Assembly: GCF_001546855.1 (NCBI RefSeq)
Contig: NZ_KQ958161.1
Coordinates: forward strand, 65,045 to 129,044
DNA from: Megasphaera sp. MJR8396C
GTDB taxonomy: Bacteria > Bacillota > Negativicutes > Veillonellales > Megasphaeraceae
DNA length: 64,000 nt
Direction of reading: 5' to 3'
Within the stretch, counting starts at the first letter, position 1, and the number at the start of each line of letters is the position of its first letter. The notes beneath the pieces are model-generated. The model was not told where the DNA came from. It searched no databases and saw only the letters and a list, made by a program, of their open reading frames with translations. The translations under genes and the position numbers were made by a program. Shown piece by piece: positions 55,987-64,000 of this stretch.

Positions 55987-57354
55987 GTGGAGTTTTCCCT
56001 AGGAAAACAGTTACTGGTCATCATTTTACTTATCTTTGGCAACGGCATTTTTTCTTTATTGGAAATGGCCATCGTCAGCAGCCATCAATCGCGCTTGGAA
56101 GCGATTGCCGATGAAGGCAGCAAGTCGGCGGCTATCGTCCTGAAGCTGCGTGAAAATCCGAATAAGATGTTTTCTACGGTCCAGTTCGGCATCACCCTGA
56201 TCAGCCTGTTGACCGGTGTCTACGGCGGTACGGAAATGGCCGGACCTTTATCGGTATACGTCGCCAAGATTCCCGGTCTCGAACCCTATGCCTACACGGT
56301 CAGTCTGACCAGCATCGTCGCGGTGATTACCTATTTGACGATCATCCTCGGTGAAATCGTTCCGAAGCGGATTGCCATCGACAATCCGGAAAAAGTAGCC
56401 TGCCTGCTGGCTCGTCCCATGCTCTACTTTTCGACGATCTGTACGCCTGTCGTCTGGATCTTGTCGTGGTCGACGACTGCCGTTACCAAGATGATGGGCG
56501 TCAAGAAGCCTGAAGTCCTTCCCGTAACGGAAGATGAAATTAAACTGCTTCTCGAACAAGGCGTCGAACTCGGAGCTTTTGAAAAAGAAGAACCGGAACT
56601 GGTAACCCGCGTCTTTCGCCTGGCCGATATGGACGTCGGCGATATCATGACCAACCGGACCCAGGTAGACTGGCTCGACGTGGAAGATCCGGAAGCGACG
56701 ATGATGCAGGAACTGGTAGCCTTCAATCACAATAACCTGCCTGTCGGACGAGGCTCTTTGGATGACTTCATCGGCATGGTTTCAGTCAGTGAAATCTTTC
56801 AGAAATATTATGAAAATATTCGCTGTCAGAAACCGGCGTCCCTGCCGGCTATCGTAGAAGACTGTGTCCATAAGCCGATTTACATTCCCGAATCGATGGA
56901 CATCATGAAAGTCGTCCACGTCTTCCGGGAACACAGCGTCCATGAAGTCGCCGTCCTCGATGAATACGGCAACTTCAGCGGCATCCTGACCCTTCACGAC
57001 ATCCTCGAAGAATTAGTCGGCATCATGCCTGCCGGGGAAGAAGAAAAGAAGGAAGAAGCCAACCGCATCATCCAACGGGGCCCGAACGACTGGCTCATCG
57101 AAGGGCTGCTCACCATTGAAGAATTTAAAGATTTCTTTAAAATCGAAGACGAGCTGCCTGACGAAGAAGAAGACTTGTATAAAACGCTGGCCGGCCTCAT
57201 TACCTATGGCGTCGGCCGGATTCCACGGGAAACCGATACGTACGTGTGGAAAGACTTTACCTTTGAAGTCGTCGATATGGATAATCTCCGCGTCGATAAA
57301 ATCCTCGTCACCCGAAATCCAGATTACTCAGAAGACGAAGAAGAAGAAAAATAA
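55987..57354 (+). CDS. CNNM/CorC/HlyC-family membrane protein (hemolysin family)
   Basis: Protein of 455 residues with a membrane CNNM domain (about 1-195, FGNGIFSLLEMAIVSSHQSRLEAIADEGSK), two CBS domains (about 210-335, VGDIMTNRTQVDWLDVEDPEATM and FREHSVHEVAVLDEYGNFSGILTLHDILEEL) and a C-terminal CorC_HlyC domain (about 360-440). Members are linked with magnesium or cobalt efflux; the old hemolysin name is probably misleading. It starts with GTG; GGAG lies 12 bases ahead. A perfect terminator follows. Confidence 0.92.
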   Translation: MEFSLGKQLLVIILLIFGNGIFSLLEMAIVSSHQSRLEAIADEGSKSAAIVLKLRENPNKMFSTVQFGITLISLLTGVYGGTEMAGPLSVYVAKIPGLEPYAYTVSLTSIVAVITYLTIILGEIVPKRIAIDNPEKVACLLARPMLYFSTICTPVVWILSWSTTAVTKMMGVKKPEVLPVTEDEIKLLLEQGVELGAFEKEEPELVTRVFRLADMDVGDIMTNRTQVDWLDVEDPEATMMQELVAFNHNNLPVGRGSLDDFIGMVSVSEIFQKYYENIRCQKPASLPAIVEDCVHKPIYIPESMDIMKVVHVFREHSVHEVAVLDEYGNFSGILTLHDILEELVGIMPAGEEEKKEEANRIIQRGPNDWLIEGLLTIEEFKDFFKIEDELPDEEEDLYKTLAGLITYGVGRIPRETDTYVWKDFTFEVVDMDNLRVDKILVTRNPDYSEDEEEEK

Positions 57355-57363
57355 ATGCACAAT

Positions 57364-57397
57364 AAAAGGAACTGGCCTTTAGGGCCAGTTCCTTTTT
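57364..57397. terminator. bidirectional terminator after the CorC/HlyC-type gene
   Basis: A 14-bp stem AAAAGGAACTGGCC / GGCCAGTTCCTTTT with a five-base loop and T run; gpsA converges from the other side. Confidence 0.88.
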
Positions 57398-57415
57398 TCG
57401 TGATGGCAGTCGTTT

Positions 57416-58375
57416 CTATTCACTTTTTGTCGAGCGGAGAAAGAGATTTTTTAAGACGTCATGAGGGTCTTTCTTTTCTTGAATGATGGAATGGACAGCC
57501 GACGTAATGGGAAGCTCTACACCGTAGTGAGCCGATAAATCTAACAGGGCTTCCGTCGTGCCGACGCCTTCGGCCAATTTTGAAAAAGGTCTTCCTTCGA
57601 TATAATCCTGGCCGAAGCGGCGATTATTGCTGTGCGGTGAAAAGAGGGTCGCTTCATAGTCGCCTAAATGACTGAGGCCGTAGACAGTCATGGCTTGTCC
57701 GCCCATGGCGGAGACTAAGACCGAGAGCTCATGGGCACCGCGGGCCATGAGGGCACCCTTTAGGGCTGTCATGTGGGCACCGTCGAGCATGCCGGCTGCG
57801 ATGCCGACGACATTCTTGGCGGCAGCTCCGATTTCAATGCCGAGAAGATCCTGGCCGTAATAAAAGCGAATCAAGGGGCTGGTGAAGGTGTCGACTAAAA
57901 AATGGGTAAGCCTATCGTCGGCTGAGGCGATGACCATGCAATTGGGCATACCGCTGATAAAGTCCTGAACATGGCCCGGGCCGACCCAGACAGCCGTCCG
58001 CACGGCCTTACCCAGTTCTTCTTCCATGACCGTCGTCAGCCGTTTGCCGCTGCCAGCTTCTAAGCCTTTCATGGCCAGTACGAAGGGAAGGTCGGCGTCG
58101 TATCCGGCCTCACGCAGGTTTTTGGTAAAGGAGCGAAGCTGCTGGGCGCTGATGGAAATGATGCAGATGTCGGCACCGGTAAGGGCCTCTTTCAAGTCAT
58201 CGGTCAGGCTAATTGCGTCCGGCAAGGTAAGATAGTCATTTTTTCGTGTTTCTTTTAGGCGGCTCAGGTTTTGAGACCCCGGTCGTCCCCATAAGGTCAC
58301 GGTATGACCGATGTGATCGGCATACCAGGCGTGGAAACTGCCCCAGCGGCCGCAGCCTAAGACGGTGATGTTCAT
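57416..58375 (-). CDS. gpsA: NAD(P)-dependent glycerol-3-phosphate dehydrogenase family protein
   Basis: Reduces dihydroxyacetone phosphate to glycerol 3-phosphate for phospholipid synthesis; 319 residues. The Rossmann motif reads VLGCGRWGSFHA. The catalytic Lys region is GIEIGAAAKNVVGIAAGML, and LGDYEATLFSPHSNNRRFGQDY gives the C-terminal signature. It differs slightly from standard GpsA (SxNR motif as SPHSNNRRFG), so confidence in the exact substrate is good but not complete. It is monocistronic. Confidence 0.88.
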   Translation of the reverse strand: MNITVLGCGRWGSFHAWYADHIGHTVTLWGRPGSQNLSRLKETRKNDYLTLPDAISLTDDLKEALTGADICIISISAQQLRSFTKNLREAGYDADLPFVLAMKGLEAGSGKRLTTVMEEELGKAVRTAVWVGPGHVQDFISGMPNCMVIASADDRLTHFLVDTFTSPLIRFYYGQDLLGIEIGAAAKNVVGIAAGMLDGAHMTALKGALMARGAHELSVLVSAMGGQAMTVYGLSHLGDYEATLFSPHSNNRRFGQDYIEGRPFSKLAEGVGTTEALLDLSAHYGVELPITSAVHSIIQEKKDPHDVLKNLFLRSTKSE

Positions 58376-58637
58376 AGCATGTTCTCCCCTCAGAATAATT
58401 TTTTGTAATTAAATTATAACATGGATTAATCCCTTCAGACAGTTTAGGAAAATTAGGCCTGTCTTTCTCTCCTTACAATAAGCTATACTTTTTTTGAAAT
58501 TACGATGAGTTCTGTTGTATTTACAATGGATATCTGTCTTTCGTATCGGTATAATGAACTCAGAAAGGGCGGTAATGAGCCCTCTTGATTCGTTAGCTTT
58601 GGTCAGCAGATAGGCTGACTTGAAAGGAGAATGAAGT
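58376..58637. other. divergent gpsA / flavodiiron intergenic region
   Basis: 262 bases without a gene. A -10 TATAAT at 58550-58555 on the plus strand is a candidate for the flavodiiron gene, with no good -35. The rest is AT-rich, and I see no repeat or hairpin. Confidence 0.45.
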
Positions 58638-59831
58638 ATGGGAAAGAAAATTACAGAAAAAGTTACTTGGGTCGGTAAAATCGATTGGGAACTCAATAAG
58701 TTTCATGGTCACGAATATTCTACGGAAAAAGGCTCGTCTTATAATTCCTATTTAATCCGCGACAAAAAGGTCGCCTTGATCGATACGGTATGGAAACCCT
58801 TTGATGAAGAATTTGTCGATTACTTAAAACAGGAAATCGACCTGAAAGACATAGATTACATCGTCATGAATCACAATGAAAATGACCACAGCGGGGCCCT
58901 TCCGGCCTTGATGCGGGAAATCCCTGACGTCCCGATTTACTGCACGCAAAAAGGGGAAGCCATCCTTCGCGGTCTCTACCACCAGGATTGGAATTACGTC
59001 AACGTCAAGACCGGCGATACCTTAGACCTTGGCGACAGCAAACTGGTATTCATTGAAGCGGCCATGCTCCACTGGCCGGACACGATGTTTACCTATATGA
59101 CCGGCGAAAACATCCTCTTCAGTAACGACGGCTTCGGTCAGCATTTTGCCAGCGAATGGATGTACAATGACTGTGTCGATCAGGCAGAACTCTATCATGA
59201 AGCCATGAAGTACTATGCCAATATCTTGAACCTCTACAGCCCCATGGTTACCCGCAAAATCGATGAAATCTTAAAGATGAACGTTCCGGTCAATATGATT
59301 TGCCCCAGCCACGGCGTCATCTGGCGGGACAATCCCCTGCAGATCGTCGAAACGTATCAGAAATGGGCCAAGGAATATCAGGAAAACCAGATCACCATCA
59401 TTTATGATACGATGTGGAATGCGACGCGCCGCATGGCTGAATGCATTGCCCAAGGCCTTCTCGAAGCCGACCCGACGCTGACGGTCAAACTGTACAACTC
59501 CGCCGTCGACGATAAGAACGACATCGTCACCGAAGTTTTCAAATCAAAGGCCATCTTGGTCGGCTCGCCGACCATCAATTACGGCTTCCTCTACTCCATC
59601 GGCGGCATCATGGAAATGATTCGCGGCCTGAAGTTTAAAAATAAGAAGGCCGCTGCCTTTGGCAGTTACGGCTGGAGCGGTGAATCGGTCAAACAGATTA
59701 CGGGCCTCTTAAAAGAAGCCGGCTTCGGACTGATCAATGACGGCCTCCGCTGCCAGTGGAACCCCGATATGGAATCGCAGAACCTCTGCCGTGACTTCGG
59801 TCGTGATTTCGCTAAATCTCTCGCCAAATAA
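58638..59831 (+). CDS. FprA-family flavodiiron protein
   Basis: Oxygen or nitric-oxide reductase of 397 residues. The N-terminal beta-lactamase-like domain carries the diiron ligands in NHNENDHSG (H-x-E-x-D-H), MLHWPDT and SNDGFGQH. The C-terminal flavodoxin domain (about 250-397) starts IIYDTMWNATRRMAE and has GSPTINYGFLYSIGG. It protects anaerobes from oxygen. It receives electrons from a rubredoxin or ferredoxin-type partner not in the window. GGAG lies eight bases upstream. Confidence 0.95.
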   Translation: MGKKITEKVTWVGKIDWELNKFHGHEYSTEKGSSYNSYLIRDKKVALIDTVWKPFDEEFVDYLKQEIDLKDIDYIVMNHNENDHSGALPALMREIPDVPIYCTQKGEAILRGLYHQDWNYVNVKTGDTLDLGDSKLVFIEAAMLHWPDTMFTYMTGENILFSNDGFGQHFASEWMYNDCVDQAELYHEAMKYYANILNLYSPMVTRKIDEILKMNVPVNMICPSHGVIWRDNPLQIVETYQKWAKEYQENQITIIYDTMWNATRRMAECIAQGLLEADPTLTVKLYNSAVDDKNDIVTEVFKSKAILVGSPTINYGFLYSIGGIMEMIRGLKFKNKKAAAFGSYGWSGESVKQITGLLKEAGFGLINDGLRCQWNPDMESQNLCRDFGRDFAKSLAK

Positions 59832-59848
59832 AACCTCCTTTATCTCAT

Positions 59849-59885
59849 AAAAAAATCGGATCTCTCTGAAGAGGTCCGATTTTTT
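59849..59885. terminator. bidirectional terminator between the flavodiiron and isocitrate dehydrogenase genes
   Basis: AAAAAATCGGA.CTCT pairs with AGAG.TCCGATTTTTT around a four-base loop, with T runs on both strands. Confidence 0.83.
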
Positions 59886-59891
59886 CATGAC

Positions 59892-60887
59892 TTATAAGTG
59901 AGCGATGACGGCGTCGCGATAAGCTTCTGTCGTCGCCGTTCCGCCAAGGTCCGGTGTGAGGGCCTTCTTTTCGGCAAGGACGGCATCGACGGCTTTTCGG
60001 ATATTGGCGGCAATAGCCGTTTCGCCGATATGTTCCAGGAGCATGCAGGCTGACCAAAGGAGGGCCGTCGGATTGGCGATGTGCTTGCCGGCAATATCGG
60101 GAGCACTGCCGTGGACAGCTTCAAACATAGCGTAATCGTCGCCGACATTCATCGAAGGCAGGAGGCCCAGGCCGCCGATGAGGCCGCTCGTAAGGTCGGA
60201 AATGATGTCGCCGTAGAGGTTCGGCATGACGATGACGTCGAATTGTTCCGGCCGCATGACCAGCTGCATACACGTATTGTCGACAATTTTGTCGTCACTT
60301 TCGATTTGAGGATAGTCGGCAGCTACGGCGCGGAAGGTATCGAGGAATAATCCGTCGCTCATCTTGAGGATGTTGGCCTTATGGACACAGGTGACTTTTT
60401 TTCGTCCATGGGCGATGGCGTATTCAAAGGCCGAGCGGATAATGCGTTCACTGGCTTTTTTCGTGATGAGTTTGATGGCGTGAACCGTATCTTCATTCAT
60501 CTTATATTCGACGCCGATATATAAATCTTCTGTATTTTCACGGAAGGTGACGACGTCGACGTTCGGGAAGGGCGTCGGTACGGCCGCATTCGATTTTGCC
60601 GGACGGATATTGGCATAGAGATCGTATTTATTGCGCAGGGTGACGTTTAAGGAACGAAAACCCTTGCCAATCGGCGTCGTAATCGGCGATTTTAAGAGGA
60701 TGCGGGTCTTTTCAAAGGAGGCAAAGGCAGCATCGGGAATGAGGGCGCCGTTCTTTTCATATTCGGCAGCGCCGACATTGAAAATTTCATAAGTAAGAGG
60801 CGCTTTGGCGGCGTCGAGGATGGCCAGGACGGCATCCGTGATTTCGGGACCGATGCCGTCGCCTTTAAATACGGTAATTGTCTTCAT
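59892..60887 (-). CDS. icd: isocitrate/isopropylmalate dehydrogenase family, probably NAD-isocitrate dehydrogenase
   Basis: Decarboxylating dehydrogenase of 331 residues. The start ITVFKGDGIGPEITDAV, the substrate loop SPITTPIGKGFRSLNVTLRNKYDLYANIRP and the metal/NAD end NLYGDIISDLTSGLIGGLGLLPS are typical. The Ser-x-x-Thr substrate loop favours isocitrate over isopropylmalate. It follows the citrate synthase gene by three bases, which strongly supports a role in 2-oxoglutarate synthesis. The homologous isopropylmalate or tartrate dehydrogenases are less likely. Confidence 0.9.
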   Translation of the reverse strand: MKTITVFKGDGIGPEITDAVLAILDAAKAPLTYEIFNVGAAEYEKNGALIPDAAFASFEKTRILLKSPITTPIGKGFRSLNVTLRNKYDLYANIRPAKSNAAVPTPFPNVDVVTFRENTEDLYIGVEYKMNEDTVHAIKLITKKASERIIRSAFEYAIAHGRKKVTCVHKANILKMSDGLFLDTFRAVAADYPQIESDDKIVDNTCMQLVMRPEQFDVIVMPNLYGDIISDLTSGLIGGLGLLPSMNVGDDYAMFEAVHGSAPDIAGKHIANPTALLWSACMLLEHIGETAIAANIRKAVDAVLAEKKALTPDLGGTATTEAYRDAVIAHL

Positions 60888-60890
60888 CGT

Positions 60891-62234
60891 TTATCTGTCC
60901 TTTCTGGGAATGTAATCCATGAGGTCGCCGACGTATTTTGCGGCCGGACGGACGATGCGGTTGTCATAGAGCTTGTGTTCGATGTTGTGAGCCAGCCAGC
61001 CGACCATACGGCTGATGACGAACAGCGGCGTATACAGGTCGCGGGGGATGCCCAGCATATTGTAGGCAAAGCCGCTGTAGAAGTCGACGTTGCTGCACAT
61101 GGTGACGCCCTTTTCCTTGGTCAGCGTATCCATGGCCAGTCGCTCGAAACGATTATAGAAGCGGAATACGTCGTTCATGCCCTTTTCTTTGGCTAAGATG
61201 CCGCAGTAATGGCGCATGATTTCGGCCCGCGGGTCGGACAGGGTATAGACGGCGTGACCGAAGCCGTAGACCAGACCCTTATCGCTGCCCTTGAAGGTTT
61301 TGTTGAGGATTTGATGGATGACTTCGACGATTTGGTCGTCCGTCGCCTTAATGCCGATGGCATCGATGATCTGTTCCATCATCAAGGATACACGGATGTT
61401 GGCACCGCCGTGGCGCGGCCCTTTCAGGGCGCCGACGGAGCTGGCCATACTGGAGTAAATATCGGTGTCGGTAGAAGAAACGACGATGTTAGTGAAGGTC
61501 GAGTTAGTACCGCCGCCGTGATCGGCATGGAGGAAGAGCAAGAGATCGAGGAGCTGCGCTTCTTTTGGGGAGAACTTACTGTCCGGACGCAGCATGGATA
61601 AAATATTTTCAGCCGTGGAATAGTCTTTTCGGGGATAGTGGATGACCAGACTCTTACGATTGTAATAGTGAATCTTGGACATGTAGGCATAAACGGCAAT
61701 GGACGGCAGCTTGCTCATGATATTGAGGCCCTTGCGCAGGGTTTGATAGACATCGGTATTGTCAGGATCTGGATCGTAGTTGTACAATGTCAGGAGGGCG
61801 TGCTGCAGCTTGTTCATCAGATTTTTGCCCGGCAGGCGGAGGAGGTTCATTTCCAAAAAGTCATCGGGCAGATCGTAGCCGTTTTGCAGTACCTTACAGA
61901 AGGCCTTCAATTCGTCTTCTGTCGGCAAGTATCCGAAGAGGAGCAGGAAGCTTGCTTCTTCGTATAAATAACCTTTATAATTCGTTTCTTTAACCAGCTC
62001 GCGAATGTCGATGCCGCGGTAGTACAAGATGCCGTCACAGTCGATTTTTTGGTCGTTTTCACCGCGGCGGTAACCGACGACATCGGCGATGCGGGTCAAA
62101 CCGACGAGGACGCCTGTGTGATCTTCATTACGCAAGCCACGCTTTACACCGTACTTGGAAAACCATTCGCGGGGAATCTGCGTGTAGTTCTGTGACTTGC
62201 CGTAAAATTGGGCTAAATAAATATTTTTATCCAA
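60891..62234 (-). CDS. gltA: citrate synthase
   Basis: Condenses oxaloacetate and acetyl-CoA; 447 residues. The catalytic His are in LFLHADHGGGTNSTF and GPRHGGANIRV-type LKGPRHGGAN; VYGFGHAVYTLSDPRA is the third conserved patch. The N-terminus IDCDGILYYRGIDIRELV is the usual citrate synthase opening. It heads an operon with icd and lies divergent from an aconitase-family gene. Together they give the oxidative half of the TCA cycle toward glutamate. Confidence 0.96.
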   Translation of the reverse strand: MDKNIYLAQFYGKSQNYTQIPREWFSKYGVKRGLRNEDHTGVLVGLTRIADVVGYRRGENDQKIDCDGILYYRGIDIRELVKETNYKGYLYEEASFLLLFGYLPTEDELKAFCKVLQNGYDLPDDFLEMNLLRLPGKNLMNKLQHALLTLYNYDPDPDNTDVYQTLRKGLNIMSKLPSIAVYAYMSKIHYYNRKSLVIHYPRKDYSTAENILSMLRPDSKFSPKEAQLLDLLLFLHADHGGGTNSTFTNIVVSSTDTDIYSSMASSVGALKGPRHGGANIRVSLMMEQIIDAIGIKATDDQIVEVIHQILNKTFKGSDKGLVYGFGHAVYTLSDPRAEIMRHYCGILAKEKGMNDVFRFYNRFERLAMDTLTKEKGVTMCSNVDFYSGFAYNMLGIPRDLYTPLFVISRMVGWLAHNIEHKLYDNRIVRPAAKYVGDLMDYIPRKDR

Positions 62235-62554
62235 TTTGATTCCTCTCTTTCCTTCAAGTATGAATATAGAGGAATAACTTATAAATTATCGGTTATTCAG
62301 GAATATTCATATTTTTTTTCTAGGGAATATTTTTTAGAATATTCCTGTAAAGTATAAGTTATTATAGCATATTAATGGACAAAGTAAAATAAAAATCATG
62401 CAAAGTATGTAACGTTTAAAGGGTAGTCAAGGCCTTTTTTGTTATGATATAATATTTACTGAAATGGGATAAATTTTATATTGTGAAAATTATTTTACTA
62501 AATTTCATATTGTGAAAAGCCGTCGCTTTGGCGATGACAAAGGAGGGGTTATGT
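62235..62554. promoter_or_regulatory. divergent control region of the citrate synthase and aconitase genes
   Basis: 320 bases without a gene. Candidate -10 elements are TATAAT on the minus strand at 62361-62366 (citrate synthase) and on the plus strand at 62448-62453 (aconitase). Behind the first lie CAGGAATATTC (62298-62308) and its inverse GAATATTCCTG (62337-62347), plus a related GGGAATATT at 62323-62331. Behind the second lies a 19-base direct repeat at 62471-62489 and 62500-62518. The two repeat sets differ, which suggests two factors. Confidence 0.65.
62471..62518 (+). repeat. 19-base direct repeat upstream of the aconitase-family gene
   Basis: AAATTTTATATTGTGAAAA (62471-62489) and AAATTTCATATTGTGAAAA (62500-62518) are identical at 18 of 19 positions, with starts 29 bases apart. 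They lie between the candidate -10 and the ribosome site. Confidence 0.85.
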
Positions 62555-64000
62555 ATGATTAAGTTATACGATGGTGGTGTCTATTTAGTTCATGGAACGG
62601 AAATCGTACCGGAAAAGGAAATCGCTAAGGTCAAGCAGCTTACGGGAAAAGACGTTTCCAAAGAAGACGCCAAGAAGGGAACCATTGCCTATTCTATTTT
62701 AAAAAATCATAATACGTCAGGTTCGATGGATAATTTGAAGATTAAATTCGATTCCATGGCGTCTCATGACATTACCTACGTCGGCATTATTCAGACGGCG
62801 AAGGCTTCGGGCATGGATCATTTTCCCCTGCCCTACGTCTTGACTAACTGTCATAACTCGCTCTGTGCCGTCGGTGGGACCATCAATGAAGATGACCATG
62901 TATTCGGCTTATCGGCAGCTAAAAAATACGGTGGTATTTTTGTTCCTCCTCACGTTGCCGTCATTCACCAATATATGCGTGAAAAAATGGCCGGCTGCGG
63001 CAATATGATCATCGGCTCCGACAGCCATACCCGTTATGGTGCCCTGGGGACGATGGCTGTTGGCGAAGGCGGCGGGGAACTGGTTAAACAGCTTCTCGAA
63101 GATACCTATGACATTGCCTATCCCGGTGTCGTCGGCGTCTATCTGACCGGTAAACCGAATCCGGCCGTCGGTCCTCATGATATTGCCATCGCCATCGTCG
63201 GTGCCGTCTTTAAAAACGGTTACGTTAAAAATAAAGTCATGGAATTTGTCGGCCCCGGCATCGCTTCCATGTCGACGGACTATCGCAACAGCGTCGACGT
63301 CATGACGACGGAAACGACGTGCTTGTCTTCGGTATGGCGGACCGATGAAGATACGAAAGCCTACCTTACGCAGCATGGTCGCGGCGATGCCTATAAAGAA
63401 TTGAATCCGGCCTACGTTGCCTACTATGACGGCTTCATCTATATCGACCTCAGCACGATCAAACCGATGATTGCTATGCCCATGCATCCGAGCAATGCTT
63501 TCACCATCGATGAACTCAATGCCAACTTAGAAGACATCCTTCATGAAACGGAAGAAGCCATCAATAAACGGATGAGCAATAAGGATTTGAAATACACCCT
63601 TACCGATAAGATTAAAGACGGCAAACTCATCGTCCAGCAAGGGGTTATTGCCGGCTGTTCCGGCGGTAACTACAGCAACGTCATGGCCGCCGCTCACATT
63701 TTAAAACAAGGTTCCAGCAATAGTCATGACTTCTCCCTCGACGTCTATCCTTCGTCGCAGCCGGTTTACCTGGACCTCGTCCGTAACGGTACCGTTTCGA
63801 CCTTACTTGAAGCCGGTGCCATCTTTAAGACGGCCTTCTGCGGCCCCTGCTTCGGCGCCGGAGATACGCCGGCCAACAATGCCTTCAGTATCCGCCATAC
63901 GACGCGTAACTTCCCGAACCGCGAAGGTTCAAAGCCGGGTAAGGGCCAGTTTGCATCTGTCGCCCTGATGGATGCCCGTTCCATTGCGGTAACGGCCATC
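62555..64000 (+). CDS. aconitase-family hydratase (C-terminus beyond window)
   Basis: Probably isomerises citrate to isocitrate with a 4Fe-4S cluster. 482 codons are visible, starting [14 protein letters not shown] behind AAGGAGGGG, and the frame is open to the edge. Aconitase motifs are [31 protein letters not shown] and [15 protein letters not shown], the Cys pair of which contributes cluster ligands. It lies divergent from citrate synthase-icd. Some relatives are annotated only as hydratase, so another hydroxy-acid substrate is possible, but the context favours citrate. Confidence 0.87.
   Translation, partial: MIKLYDGGVYLVHGTEIVPEKEIAKVKQLTGKDVSKEDAKKGTIAYSILKNHNTSGSMDNLKIKFDSMASHDITYVGIIQTAKASGMDHFPLPYVLTNCHNSLCAVGGTINEDDHVFGLSAAKKYGGIFVPPHVAVIHQYMREKMAGCGNMIIGSDSHTRYGALGTMAVGEGGGELVKQLLEDTYDIAYPGVVGVYLTGKPNPAVGPHDIAIAIVGAVFKNGYVKNKVMEFVGPGIASMSTDYRNSVDVMTTETTCLSSVWRTDEDTKAYLTQHGRGDAYKELNPAYVAYYDGFIYIDLSTIKPMIAMPMHPSNAFTIDELNANLEDILHETEEAINKRMSNKDLKYTLTDKIKDGKLIVQQGVIAGCSGGNYSNVMAAAHILKQGSSNSHDFSLDVYPSSQPVYLDLVRNGTVSTLLEAGAIFKTAFCGPCFGAGDTPANNAFSIRHTTRNFPNREGSKPGKGQFASVALMDARSIAVTAI

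Noticed and set aside
62281-62300. CcpC-type box (ATAA-N7-TTAT) upstream of citrate synthase
   Set aside because: The nearest fit has the wrong spacing; the GAATATT repeats are the clearer signal.

Overview
The window looks like the origin-proximal part of a chromosome from a diderm Firmicute (Negativicutes, Veillonellaceae; Megasphaera is my best guess). The evidence is a Skp/OmpH-type periplasmic chaperone together with Firmicute-type CsoR, YidC, RemB, YaaA and DUF721 genes, moderately high GC in most genes, and acid-sugar, PTS and TRAP metabolism. The species is an inference. I saw no rRNA, tRNA, insertion sequence or CRISPR array.

Layout. (1) 1-7.9 kb: a minus-strand sugar-acid catabolic operon (ManD-type dehydratase, complete DctPQM TRAP transporter, zinc alcohol dehydrogenase, KduD-like SDR, KDG kinase). 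It has its own GntR regulator and a matching operator in front of both the operon and the regulator. Most of it is clearly more AT-rich than its surroundings. (2) 7.9-19.5 kb: housekeeping and envelope genes, namely a 2-hydroxyacid dehydrogenase, a DnaQ-type exonuclease, a DUF45 peptidase, an orphan Leu/Ile/Val-type binding protein, M23 peptidase-DUF4446-ParB (no ParA), a stand-alone MetH activation domain, purA, an old-yellow-enzyme protein, a DUF2953-GerW pair and ompH. (3) 19.6-25.7 kb: a copper block. csoR-copA sits behind two CsoR-type palindromes. Convergent to it lie a two-component system with a Met/His-rich sensor loop, a membrane protein ending in ten Met/His-rich pentapeptides, and a small Tyr/His/Cys secreted protein. 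A perfect parS site lies inside copA. (4) 25.7-31.4 kb: panC with a BASS transporter behind a long attenuated leader, a divergent sodium:solute symporter, an HxlR regulator with a divergent small protein, and an orphan amino-acid binding protein.

(5) 31.5-37.2 kb: fruR-fruK-fruA-ptsH-ptsI, in which HPr has Lys instead of Ser at position 46. (6) 37.4-38.9 kb: an OFA-family MFS transporter behind a ZTP (pfl) riboswitch with an overlapping terminator. (7) 38.9-54 kb: the chromosomal origin. dacF, rsmG, mnmG, mnmE, jag, yidC, yidD, rnpA and rpmH point left; dnaA, dnaN, yaaA, recF, DUF721, remB and gyrB point right. DnaA-box clusters flank dnaA, and a DnaA-trio/AT-rich element precedes dnaN. (8) 54-64 kb: an aminotransferase, a secreted Ig-like protein, a CorC/HlyC membrane protein, gpsA, a flavodiiron protein, and the oxidative citrate branch (citrate synthase-isocitrate dehydrogenase, divergent from an aconitase-family gene cut by the window edge) with two different repeat sets in the shared intergenic region.

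The most noteworthy observations are parS inside copA, the ZTP riboswitch on an OFA transporter, the methionine-rich copper module, the HPr Lys46 substitution, the BASS-panC pair with a three-hairpin leader, the paired GntR operators on an AT-rich island, and the repeats between citrate synthase and aconitase.
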